Assembly: GCF_014203025.1 (NCBI RefSeq)
Contig: NZ_JACHID010000002.1
Coordinates: 62,001 to 126,000, forward strand
Direction of reading: 5' to 3'
DNA: 64,000 nt
Source: Desulfurispira natronophila
GTDB taxonomy: Bacteria > Chrysiogenota > Chrysiogenetes > Chrysiogenales > Chrysiogenaceae
Position numbers and translations under genes: made by a program. Positions 9,042 through 17,384 of the stretch are shown one piece after another (position 1 is the stretch's first letter; the number at the start of each line of letters is the position of its first letter). The notes beneath the pieces were generated by a model that saw nothing but the letters and a program-made list of their open reading frames with translations, was not told the origin of the DNA and made no database searches.

Positions 9042-10538
9042 ATGATGATAAATATGCGGAAATGGCTGGTAGTGATGGTTTTGCCAGTTTTCTTCTGGGG
9101 GTGTTCCCAACAACCAAAATCCCCCCTTGAGGGTATTACCCCGACCCATAAGGAGCAAGAGGAGGGGCGCGCTCCTTTTGCTCGCGATCTTTCTACCCTT
9201 CCCTTGGAGGATCCTAAAGAAGAGGCCTTGCTGGAGGAGCTTGGTGATCGGTTTTTGTCTGATTCTATCAAGGGGTATGTTTATCCCCACGGATTCGCCA
9301 CTGAAGACTTTCAGGATCGTGAGGGCATTGAGGCTTACCACGACACCCTGCGAGCACTAGCAGTTATTCTGGACTTCTCGCCTCAGTATTACCGCGCTTC
9401 ACGGCAGATTTTGCAGGGGATCATTGCTGCATCCCAAGAGCGCAACTTTACCTTCGTGCTCTTTAATTCCGGTTCCATGGATACGGAGCAGATTATTGAC
9501 GATATTCGTCCATACTCAACTATTTTGGGGCCACTGCAGCCGGGGTTGCTGAATGAGTTGCGGGAGGAGTACGGGGGTGACAAGCACTTTATTACCCCGA
9601 CTATAGCCAATAATCCCCAAAATCCCCATCAGTTTTCTGCTGGCCTGAGTGTTGAAGACGAAGTAGCCACTATTGTGCAACAGATGAAGGATGATGGTGT
9701 CTACCGCTACGTTATATTTCGCCCCAGCGAACCGATGACCACTGAATACTCAAATACCATAAAACAACAGACCCAGGGAAGTCGCTTCGTTAGTCTCTTT
9801 CGTGAACGTATCTACTCCAAGGAGCACAACAACCAGTCACGAGTGATACGGGAGTTTTTGGGTACACGAATTGGTCATCTTCCTGGGGAGAAATTCCCCA
9901 CCTACACTACCGATTTTGAAGGGGTGTTTCTCCCTACTGACTTTTTGGATGCCATTGTAGTGCTTCCCCTCTTTGCCTTTTATAATTTTGATGTGGACAG
10001 TCTGCATTTCTATGGCAGCAGTTACTGGCACGATCCCAAAATTTTGGAAGCGGCTCCATTTATTTATGGGGCCAAATTCCCGACGCTCTATATCAGCGAC
10101 GATCACAACCTTGCCGATATCACCTTTCGTGACTCTATGGAGCGGGCAGGTCACAGTCCAGATGACATCACCTGGCTATCGGCCCAGGGGTACGATGCAG
10201 CGGTTCTCAGCCACCTGATACTGCGTTACGGCAGTCACCGGGTGAACCAGGGCTGCTACTTGGGAGCCACGGGTCAGATGTATCGCGACGAGGAGTCACG
10301 TCACGTCAAACAGCCTGCAATGGTAGAAGTCGCGCGAGGGGGATTTCGTGTTTACGATGGCGATACTTCCGTCTTTCGCATTGTTCCCGGCGAAATACTC
10401 CAGGACTTCCCTTATGACGAGGTTTTCGCACCCTTACATGATCCCTGGGGCGCCTTTCAGGAGTTGCATCCTTATGATGACTCCCCTGAATCAGGAGATG
10501 ATCCCGCACTTCCGGAGCCCCTATGGCAGCAACCGTAG
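9042..10538 (+). CDS. Lipoprotein with periplasmic-binding fold (LppC/LpoA-like)
   Basis: A 498-residue predicted lipoprotein. Its signal peptide ends in VFFWGC, with a lipobox Cys at about residue 21. The body has the type I periplasmic-binding layout: repeated strands such as FVLFNSG, ISTILGPLQ-like and YRYVIFRPS, then FYGSSYWHDP and AQGYDAAVL. This is the pattern of LppC/LpoA proteins, which in gammaproteobacteria activate penicillin-binding proteins, and of branched-chain amino-acid binding proteins. No transporter genes adjoin, which favours an LpoA-like or other envelope role. The start is ATG 9042, with a possible ATG at 9054. The 3' end overlaps prmA by 16 bases. Confidence 0.72.
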   Translation: MMINMRKWLVVMVLPVFFWGCSQQPKSPLEGITPTHKEQEEGRAPFARDLSTLPLEDPKEEALLEELGDRFLSDSIKGYVYPHGFATEDFQDREGIEAYHDTLRALAVILDFSPQYYRASRQILQGIIAASQERNFTFVLFNSGSMDTEQIIDDIRPYSTILGPLQPGLLNELREEYGGDKHFITPTIANNPQNPHQFSAGLSVEDEVATIVQQMKDDGVYRYVIFRPSEPMTTEYSNTIKQQTQGSRFVSLFRERIYSKEHNNQSRVIREFLGTRIGHLPGEKFPTYTTDFEGVFLPTDFLDAIVVLPLFAFYNFDVDSLHFYGSSYWHDPKILEAAPFIYGAKFPTLYISDDHNLADITFRDSMERAGHSPDDITWLSAQGYDAAVLSHLILRYGSHRVNQGCYLGATGQMYRDEESRHVKQPAMVEVARGGFRVYDGDTSVFRIVPGEILQDFPYDEVFAPLHDPWGAFQELHPYDDSPESGDDPALPEPLWQQP

Positions 10539-11404
10539 AACTAACCATTCACCTGACGCAACAGGCTGATGTAGTAGAGGAGCTAGAAGCCTGGCTGGGT
10601 GCTTGGGGCGCTCAGGCCTTTTTGAGCAAAGAGCTGGATGAGATCGCCGAGAAAGATCAGCAGAAGTTGCGGGCCTATTTTGATCCGGCTGATTACGAAG
10701 AGCATCGCCAGGAGATAGATCAACTACTCTGCCGTTACGGTGCCACTGCACAAAAGGCGCTTATTCAGCCCCAGGACTGGAACAGTGCCTGGAAAGCCTA
10801 CTTTTCTCCCTTGGATATAGGCAAAAGATGTCTGCGCATCCAGCCTGCCTGGATTCCCATGGAGGCGGGAGAAGATGAGCAGTATCGCGGTGTTATCACC
10901 ATTGATCCCGGCATGGCCTTCGGTACTGGTCAGCACCCTACCACGGCCTTGTGTCTGGAAGTCCTTTGCCAACTGCTAGCTGCCGATAGCTCGCAGCGCA
11001 GTGTGCTTGATGTTGGCACCGGTTCCGGTATTCTGGCTATGGGTGCCCGCAAGTTGGGCGCAGCTCCTGTGGTCGCCTTTGACAATGACCCCCAGTGTCT
11101 GGAGATTTGCCAGGTCAATGCCACTGAAAATTCGGTGGCAGATATTGATTTTCGCACGGCCACCATTGATGAGTTTCATGGTGAATTTGACATCGTTGTG
11201 GCCAATATAATTGCTGGAGTGCATCTGGAGCTTATGAGCCACTATCGCCGGCTGGCCCCAAAGGTGCTGGTGCTTAGTGGGATTTTGCGGGAGCGAGAAA
11301 TGGACATTCGCACCGCCTTGCTGGATTACGGTTTTACTGCCATTGCAGGAAGCTATCAGGGAGAGTGGTGCTGCTTGCAGGCTTCTCCCGGGAAAGCTGG
11401 GTAG
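10523..11404 (+). CDS. prmA: Ribosomal protein L11 methyltransferase
   Basis: A 293-residue class I SAM enzyme that methylates amino groups of ribosomal protein L11 in the cytosol. The N-terminal substrate-binding region is followed by IDPGMAFGTGQHPTT, the SAM-binding VLDVGTGSGILAMGA and the NPPY-like VANIIAGVHLEL segment typical of PrmA. The ATG at 10523 is inside the end of the lipoprotein gene. rsmE follows 2 bases after the stop, a common pairing of translation-related methyltransferases. Confidence 0.95.
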   Translation: MAATVELTIHLTQQADVVEELEAWLGAWGAQAFLSKELDEIAEKDQQKLRAYFDPADYEEHRQEIDQLLCRYGATAQKALIQPQDWNSAWKAYFSPLDIGKRCLRIQPAWIPMEAGEDEQYRGVITIDPGMAFGTGQHPTTALCLEVLCQLLAADSSQRSVLDVGTGSGILAMGARKLGAAPVVAFDNDPQCLEICQVNATENSVADIDFRTATIDEFHGEFDIVVANIIAGVHLELMSHYRRLAPKVLVLSGILREREMDIRTALLDYGFTAIAGSYQGEWCCLQASPGKAG

Positions 11405-11406
11405 TT

Positions 11407-12138
11407 ATGGCTTTTCTGGTTGCTTCCGAACAAATCGACGGCAACGTCTGTTATATTCGAGGTGAAGAGCTCCACCATTTGCGCACGGTGCTGCGGCGTC
11501 AAACAGGAGATCCAGTGGATATTATCTGTCGCAGCGGTACTCGCTACGACGGTACTATTCGAGCTTTGGAGCGCCACGAAGCGGAAATTACACTGCAAAA
11601 TGGTCGGCCCCACAATGTGGAGTCTCCACTGGACGTTACCATGGCCTGCGCCACCTCCAAGGGCGACATATTAATGGAAAGTGCCCGCATGTTCTGCGAG
11701 CTGGGGGTAACCGGGATTGTGGCATTCGATGCCCACAACTCCACTGTTCGCTACGACCAGCGGCGCTGGGAGCGCAAGCAACTAAAGTTGCAGCGAATTG
11801 TTGAGCAGTCGTGCAAGCAGAATCTGCGCACCTGCGTTCCCCGGATTCACTGTCTTCATACCTTTGAGTCCCTTTTCACCGACTCCTGGCAGGAGCACCA
11901 AAAAATCATTTTTCACGAATGTGCTACAACGCCATTGGCTCAGATAGCTATTGACCCACAGCAGCCGATTTTACTGCTGGTAGGTCCAGAGGGGGGCTTC
12001 AGCTCTGAAGAAATAGCAATGGCCAGCCGCCATGGTGCCGCTATTGCCAGCATGGGGCCACGGGTATTGAAGGTAAGTACTGCGCACATTGCGGCTTTGG
12101 TAATGGTGCAGCATCGCTTTGGTGATGTGGGAAGCTGA
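11407..12138 (+). CDS. rsmE: 16S rRNA m3U1498 methyltransferase
   Basis: A 243-residue SPOUT-class methyltransferase (RsmE) that modifies U1498 of 16S rRNA. Family signatures are ELHHLRTVLRR near the N-terminus, the central KGDILMESARMFCELGV segment, the EQSCKQNLR block and the C-terminal knot LLVGPEGGFSSEEI followed by LGPRVL-type MGPRVLKVSTA. ATG 11407 starts 2 bases after the prmA TAG and gives the normal family length. Confidence 0.95.
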   Translation: MAFLVASEQIDGNVCYIRGEELHHLRTVLRRQTGDPVDIICRSGTRYDGTIRALERHEAEITLQNGRPHNVESPLDVTMACATSKGDILMESARMFCELGVTGIVAFDAHNSTVRYDQRRWERKQLKLQRIVEQSCKQNLRTCVPRIHCLHTFESLFTDSWQEHQKIIFHECATTPLAQIAIDPQQPILLLVGPEGGFSSEEIAMASRHGAAIASMGPRVLKVSTAHIAALVMVQHRFGDVGS

Positions 12139-12334
12139 GCAGTAACTCATAATACTTGTGGAGCGGGGGGCTCAAGTAGTTTTGCGAGGACTCTTGCCAG
12201 AAGCTGCCAGGCATTTCCGTTTTCATCAATGGTGAGATGACTTTGTGCCTCTGAAAAAAGCTTTCAATGCTACCGTGAGCAACTCGCGCAAAGAAGTGAA
12301 TATTTGCTCGCATTGCTTTGGCGAATAATTACAA

Positions 12335-13441
12335 ATGTCACTGCCATACAAACTTATTCAGGAGAGTGTTTTGCAAAGTGTTCCTGAGGAAAGCCTACCT
12401 CCGGTTTCCGGTACCTGCCTGGTGACTGGAGGCGCAGGTTTTGTCGGCTCACACCTTGTCGCTTCCTTGCTGCAGCTTGGGGCTGAGGTTACGGTAATGG
12501 ATAACTTTAGTTATGGCTCTCGCCACCGCATGGAATCCATGGCTAAAGGGCACGAGGAGCGCCTGCATTTACTGTCAGGTTCGCTTGAATCCCTGGAGGA
12601 CTGTGTTGAGGCGTGCCAGGATATTCATACGGTTTTTCACTATGCCAGTACTGGCAACAGTCCCTCCAGCTTTGAGGAACCCTTCAGTAGCTGCCAGGCC
12701 AATGTTGAAGGTAGCTTAAATCTTCTTTGGGCAGCCTGGAAACAAGGGGTTCACAAGTTTGTGCAGGCTTCCTCCAGCAGTGTCTACGGTGATGACAGCT
12801 CCATTCCCATGGTGGAAGATCGCACTGGCAGGCCCCAGAGTCCCTATGCACTCAGTCGCTATGTGGCAGAGTTGTATGGCGACCTCTTTTGGCGCAAGTA
12901 TCACCTTCCTACTATCACCCTGCGTTATTTCAACGTCTATGGTCCTGGTCAGCTGTGGGCCGAGCAGGGGCCGGCGGTGGTAACCTGCATGTTATCGTAC
13001 TTGCTGCAGGGGCAAAGCCCGCCTATTTACGGCAATGGTGAGCAGAGTCGGGACTTTGTCTACATTGATGATGCCGTCAGCGCCAATTTTCTGGCAGCTG
13101 CCTCCCGGCGTGGTGGCGTTTATAATGTTGGCTCTGGAGAGCGCTATACCATTAACGAGATTTACGAAGAGTGCCTCAGTGTTCTAAAAAATCTGGGGCA
13201 GAAAATTATTGCTCCACCGCCCCACTACCTGCCCCAGCGATTTGGCGAGGTAAATCATGGGTTGGCGCATATGGGCCGGGCCAGCCAGGAACTTGGTTAT
13301 AAACCTACGATTACTATGAGCGAAGGTTTGCATCGCACTGCCAGCTGGCTTCTTTCCCTTTCTCAAGATGAGCGGGACTTGATTTATGCTCACTATCTGG
13401 ATGCTATAGCGACTCCCTGGGGGAGAGAGGCAAATGAGTAA
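12335..13441 (+). CDS. NAD-dependent epimerase/dehydratase (extended SDR), altered active site
   Basis: A 368-residue extended short-chain dehydrogenase resembling UDP-sugar 4-epimerases of the GalE/WbpP group. The NAD motif TGGAGFVGSH lies at residues 31-40. The catalytic Ser is in the ASSSSVYG run (about 146-152), and FNVYGPGQ and DFVYIDDAV follow. The SDR active site is normally YxxxK. Here it reads YALSR, with Tyr171 and Arg175 (CGC at 12857-12859). The HYASTGN segment also replaces the usual HLAA. There is no clear ribosome site before ATG 12335. The neighbours are not sugar genes, so the substrate is open. Confidence 0.85.
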   Translation: MSLPYKLIQESVLQSVPEESLPPVSGTCLVTGGAGFVGSHLVASLLQLGAEVTVMDNFSYGSRHRMESMAKGHEERLHLLSGSLESLEDCVEACQDIHTVFHYASTGNSPSSFEEPFSSCQANVEGSLNLLWAAWKQGVHKFVQASSSSVYGDDSSIPMVEDRTGRPQSPYALSRYVAELYGDLFWRKYHLPTITLRYFNVYGPGQLWAEQGPAVVTCMLSYLLQGQSPPIYGNGEQSRDFVYIDDAVSANFLAAASRRGGVYNVGSGERYTINEIYEECLSVLKNLGQKIIAPPPHYLPQRFGEVNHGLAHMGRASQELGYKPTITMSEGLHRTASWLLSLSQDERDLIYAHYLDAIATPWGREANE

Positions 13442-13475
13442 CTGCTGAATAAATAACAGGCTACAGGAGAACACC

Positions 13476-13907
13476 ATGATCATTACCCAGTCCCAAGAAA
13501 TTAAAAATCTGTTCAACACGGTACGTACCATAGCCGTAGTGGGTTTTTCCGTTAAAGAGGATCGGGCCTCCAACTTTGTCAGCCGATACCTGGTGCGAGA
13601 GGGCTACTCTGTTATTCCTGTCAATCCGGCCTACCAGGGTGAAGAGCATCTGGGGCAGTGGTGTATCGCCAGCCTGGATGATTTGTCGGAGTCAGTAGAC
13701 ATGGTACTTGTTTTTCAGCGCTCGGAAAGAGTTCCACCTATAGTGACCCAGGCCGTTGCGGCAGGCGCTGCAGCTGTCTGGATGCAAAAGGGCATTATCC
13801 ACCAGGAAGCAGCGCAGGACGCCGTGCAGGCAGGACTGAAGGTAGTTATGGACCGCTGCGCCATGGTAGAGCATGCCAACTTATTTGATCGCCAGCCACT
13901 GCACTGA
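13476..13907 (+). CDS. CoA-binding (Rossmann) domain protein, YccU-type
   Basis: A 143-residue single-domain protein. TIAVVGFSVKEDRASNFVSRYL is the Rossmann CoA-binding start, IPVNPAYQGEE the second strand-loop and AVWMQKGI the distal motif of the succinyl-CoA-synthetase-like CoA-binding family. These stand-alone proteins have no agreed function. AGGAG precedes ATG 13476 at good spacing. It lies 34 bases after the epimerase gene and may be cotranscribed with it. Confidence 0.85.
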   Translation: MIITQSQEIKNLFNTVRTIAVVGFSVKEDRASNFVSRYLVREGYSVIPVNPAYQGEEHLGQWCIASLDDLSESVDMVLVFQRSERVPPIVTQAVAAGAAAVWMQKGIIHQEAAQDAVQAGLKVVMDRCAMVEHANLFDRQPLH

Positions 13908-14123
13908 GAGATTAGCTCAGGGAAGACTTGATCACATTGCTAAGCTGCCGTCCTGGGCCATCTAGCCATAAATTGTTTGCAGACTCTTACTTTGCGGCTT
14001 ATGAACGACTTGCCAAACTTTTTTCACAGGCAGTGGTAATTGCTTGGTAAAATATGATACACACAGCCCTGCTACGTTCGGGCAACACGCTGGTTCGGCA
14101 TTTTTTCATCCGATGAGGAGTAT

Positions 14124-16355
14124 ATGGCAAAGAAAAAACTCGTAATTGTAGAGTCTCCCGCCAAAGCGCGTACTATCAACCGCTACCTGGGCCGAGACTA
14201 TACCGTCAAGGCAAGCGTTGGCCACATACGCGACTTGCCCAAGTCAAGTTTTGGCGTTGACCTTGAGAATAATTTTGAACCCAAATACGTGACACTGCGA
14301 GACAAGAAGAAGGTAATTGACGAGCTTAAGGCTGCAGCAAAAAATGCAGATGAAGTCTATTTAGCCAGTGACCCCGATCGTGAAGGGGAGGCCATAGCCT
14401 GGCATATCAGCCACATACTGCATAAAGTCAAGCCGCTGAGCATAAAGCGGGTGCTTTTCAACGAAATCACCAAGAAGGCGATTACCAGTGCCTTGAAAAA
14501 GCCTATAGATATAGATCAGAAAAAAGTGGATGCCCAACAGGCTCGCCGTATTCTTGACCGTATTGTGGGCTACCAGATCAGCCCTCTGCTGTGGGAAAAA
14601 ATCTCCCGTAACCTTTCTGCCGGGCGAGTGCAAAGTGTGGCCCTGCGCTTGGTGTGCGAGCGGGAAAGCGAAATAGATGCTTTTGTTACCGAAGAGTACT
14701 GGAGCATTGCTGCTCGCTTCCATAAAGAAGAGATGGACTTTGAAGCCAAGTTGGCACGTATTAAAGGGAAAAAAGCCCAGATTGGTGACGAAAAGACCGC
14801 TAAAGCCGTGGTGGCAGCTCTTAAAAAAGGCGACTTTCAGGTGGAAAGCGTCGAAAAGAAGCAGCGACGTAAGCGACCACTGCCACCCTTTACTACCAGT
14901 AAACTGCAACAGGATGCCTCACGCAAACTGCGGTTTTCTGCCAAAAAGACCATGATGGTGGCCCAGTCTCTTTACGAAGGGGTAAACCTGGGCGAGTATG
15001 GCCAGACTGGTCTGATTACCTATATGCGTACCGACTCTACCCGCGTATCCCAGGATGCCGTTGACATGGCCCGCGACTTTATTCAGGAAACCTTTGGCAA
15101 GGAGTACTTGCCAGAAAAACCACGGGCCTACGCCACCAAGAAACAGAGCCAGGACGCCCACGAAGCGATCCGGCCAACCACCTCATTTCATCCGGAAAGC
15201 ATTCGGGATCACCTCACCGGTGATCAGTATCGCATGTACAAGCTTATATTCGACAAATTCATAGCCTCGCAAATGGCTGATGCGCTTATAGATGCTACTG
15301 CTGTGGATATCGTCAATGGCCAACACACCTTGCGAGCTACTGGCAGTATTGTTGCCTTTCCCGGCCACTTGGCTCTTTACCAGGCCACGGAAGATGACAA
15401 GAAAAAAGAAGACGATCTATTGCCTCCCCTGGAGACTGGAGAAACACTGAAGTTGCAGGAGATTACTCCTAATCAGCACTTCACCCAACCTCCCCCGCGC
15501 TATACAGAGGCAACTTTGGTGAAAACCCTTGAGGAGAAGGGTATTGGTCGCCCCAGTACCTATGCATCCATCCTTTCCACCATCGAGGACCGCAAGTATG
15601 TGGAGAAAGAGGATCGCAAGTTTACCCCTACTGAGCGGGGTAAAGTAGTGAATGAACTGCTGGTGAGCTATTTTCCTGAGCTATTTGAGTACGGATTTAC
15701 CGCCAATATGGAAAACCAGTTGGACCAGGTAGAGGAAGGCTCTGAGAACTGGAAGGATATCCTGGGGCGCTTCTACCACGGCTTTCAGGCCGAGCTGGAT
15801 AAAGCTAAAAAAGCACTGAAGCATGTGGATAAAATTAGTATCAAAGCCGGAGTTGCGTGCCCTCGCTGCGAAGCTGATCTGGTAATCAAGGCTGGGCGCA
15901 ATGGTGAGTTTCTTGCGTGCAGTCGCTACCCTGACTGCGACTTTACGTCCAACTTTAAAAAAGGTGAAGACGGCGAGATTATTATTGTGGAGCGCCCAGC
16001 AGACGAGCCGACCAACATAGACTGCGACAAGTGTGGCAAACCTATGGTGATCAAGATGTCTCGTCGTGGACCATTCCTGGCCTGCAGTGGCTACCCCGAA
16101 TGTAAAAATCCCAAGAGCTTTCGCAAGCGCGAAGACGGGACTATTGAAATAGTGGAGAAAAAACCCGCTGAGCCGACTGACATTAAGTGCGAAAAGTGTG
16201 GCGCCATTATGGTCATCCGTGTCTCTCGACGCGGTGAGTTCCTTGCCTGTTCTGCCTTTCCCAAGTGCCGCAACACCAAAAATATGGAGCGCGATGAGGA
16301 TGGGAAGGCGGTTATCAAAGAGAAGAAGAAGCCGGCGCCAAAAAAGAAGTCTTAA
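14124..16355 (+). CDS. topA: DNA topoisomerase I
   Basis: A 743-residue type IA topoisomerase that relaxes negative supercoils. The Toprim domain opens with LVIVESPAKARTINRYLG and has DPDREGEAIAWH. The active-site Tyr300 is in GLITYMRTDSTR. Three C-terminal zinc ribbons begin near residue 579 (CPRC...CSRYPDC, CDKC...CSGYPEC, CEKC...CSAFPKC), and a Lys-rich tail follows. It is complete, with GAGGAG before the ATG. Confidence 0.98.
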   Translation: MAKKKLVIVESPAKARTINRYLGRDYTVKASVGHIRDLPKSSFGVDLENNFEPKYVTLRDKKKVIDELKAAAKNADEVYLASDPDREGEAIAWHISHILHKVKPLSIKRVLFNEITKKAITSALKKPIDIDQKKVDAQQARRILDRIVGYQISPLLWEKISRNLSAGRVQSVALRLVCERESEIDAFVTEEYWSIAARFHKEEMDFEAKLARIKGKKAQIGDEKTAKAVVAALKKGDFQVESVEKKQRRKRPLPPFTTSKLQQDASRKLRFSAKKTMMVAQSLYEGVNLGEYGQTGLITYMRTDSTRVSQDAVDMARDFIQETFGKEYLPEKPRAYATKKQSQDAHEAIRPTTSFHPESIRDHLTGDQYRMYKLIFDKFIASQMADALIDATAVDIVNGQHTLRATGSIVAFPGHLALYQATEDDKKKEDDLLPPLETGETLKLQEITPNQHFTQPPPRYTEATLVKTLEEKGIGRPSTYASILSTIEDRKYVEKEDRKFTPTERGKVVNELLVSYFPELFEYGFTANMENQLDQVEEGSENWKDILGRFYHGFQAELDKAKKALKHVDKISIKAGVACPRCEADLVIKAGRNGEFLACSRYPDCDFTSNFKKGEDGEIIIVERPADEPTNIDCDKCGKPMVIKMSRRGPFLACSGYPECKNPKSFRKREDGTIEIVEKKPAEPTDIKCEKCGAIMVIRVSRRGEFLACSAFPKCRNTKNMERDEDGKAVIKEKKKPAPKKKS

Positions 16356-16374
16356 CACAGCTTACATTATTCGT

Positions 16375-16405
16375 GCCAAGGTGCTTTCGCACAGGAGCCC
16401 TTGGC
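16375..16405. terminator. Hairpin between topA and the convergent hydrolase
   Basis: GCCAAGG (16375-16381) pairs with CCTTGGC (16399-16405) around an inner GTGC-tttc-GCAC hairpin. It sits between two convergent genes, but no T-run follows on either strand, so terminator function is a guess from position. Confidence 0.4.
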
Positions 16406-16422
16406 GTGGGTGCTGCTACGGG

Positions 16423-17178
16423 TCATCCATTGCTTGTCAGAAAATCCCTTACCTCAGCCAGGTATGCCTGGGCATTGACGTGGAATATATCATTGTGGTT
16501 GCCATGGGGGAAAATCTCCAGTTTTTTGTGGCGCCCCCCGGCCCACTGATAGAGGTCATGGGCGTGCCGCACGTCCACCAGTCCGTCGTTGTGGGTGTGC
16601 ATAATAAGCACTGGGCCTGTATAGGACGCCATTTTATGCTGGTGGTTCAGGTATTTTCTTACTTGCGTTGCTACCTCTTGATAACTGACTCCCAGTTCTT
16701 CTGGCTGCACTCGCAGCAGGATTCGCTCCAGGGGATCAGCAATGGCACTTTCCAGAATCAACCCCCGGCACTCAGGAAAGCGATACGCTCCGTGAACGGC
16801 AAAGATCGAGCCTACGGAGCGGCCAAAAAACAGTATCTGCTTGGACGGCACACCAGCTGCTGCTACAATATCCTCCACATCCTCCAGCATCTTTCCCAGT
16901 TCCGGCTCACCACCGGAGAGACTGTATCCTCGAAACTCCGCCAGAAGCACATTGACTCCCATACCAGCCAACAGTTCCATAAATGGCTTGCCGTAGTCGC
17001 CTATCACTTCGCCATTGCCGTGAAAGTGTATCAGCGTGGTGCCATGCTGATGTGGTCGATAACTCAGGCAGGAGAGCCGGACGCCGTCGCGGCACGTGAC
17101 CCAGAAAGGATCCTCCACATGATCCTGAAATGGAAAAAAGTAGCGTTGGGTAATGAGGGTGTGGTTGAGGATGGACAT
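16423..17178 (-). CDS. Alpha/beta hydrolase (BEM46/ABHD13-like serine hydrolase)
   Basis: 251 residues from ATG 17178. That start is chosen because AAGGAG lies 10 bases upstream; the longer frame from 17283 has no ribosome site. LIHFHGNGEV is the oxyanion motif, FFGRSVGS the GxSxG nucleophile elbow, HTHNDGLV the Asp-bearing turn and PHGNHND the catalytic His. The order matches small cytosolic hydrolases of the ABHD13/BEM46 type. The substrate is unknown. It is transcribed convergently with topA and divergently from the DUF2126 gene. Confidence 0.82.
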   Translation of the reverse strand: MSILNHTLITQRYFFPFQDHVEDPFWVTCRDGVRLSCLSYRPHQHGTTLIHFHGNGEVIGDYGKPFMELLAGMGVNVLLAEFRGYSLSGGEPELGKMLEDVEDIVAAAGVPSKQILFFGRSVGSIFAVHGAYRFPECRGLILESAIADPLERILLRVQPEELGVSYQEVATQVRKYLNHQHKMASYTGPVLIMHTHNDGLVDVRHAHDLYQWAGGRHKKLEIFPHGNHNDIFHVNAQAYLAEVRDFLTSNG

Positions 17179-17384
17179 TGTATAGATGCTCCTTTGCAGT
17201 TGCGCTCCTGCGATGAGGTATTTGCTGTGTCGACGTGAGTAGCTACCAAACCGGCAAGGAGTGAGTGGATACTTGTGTTCCATGCTTGCGCATTTGCATA
17301 TATTTTTATTGCAACCTCATCTATAATAGCCGTCATGACCCATAAAATGCAATAACCCGCCAGAGCCAACCCCTTGGAGGCACC

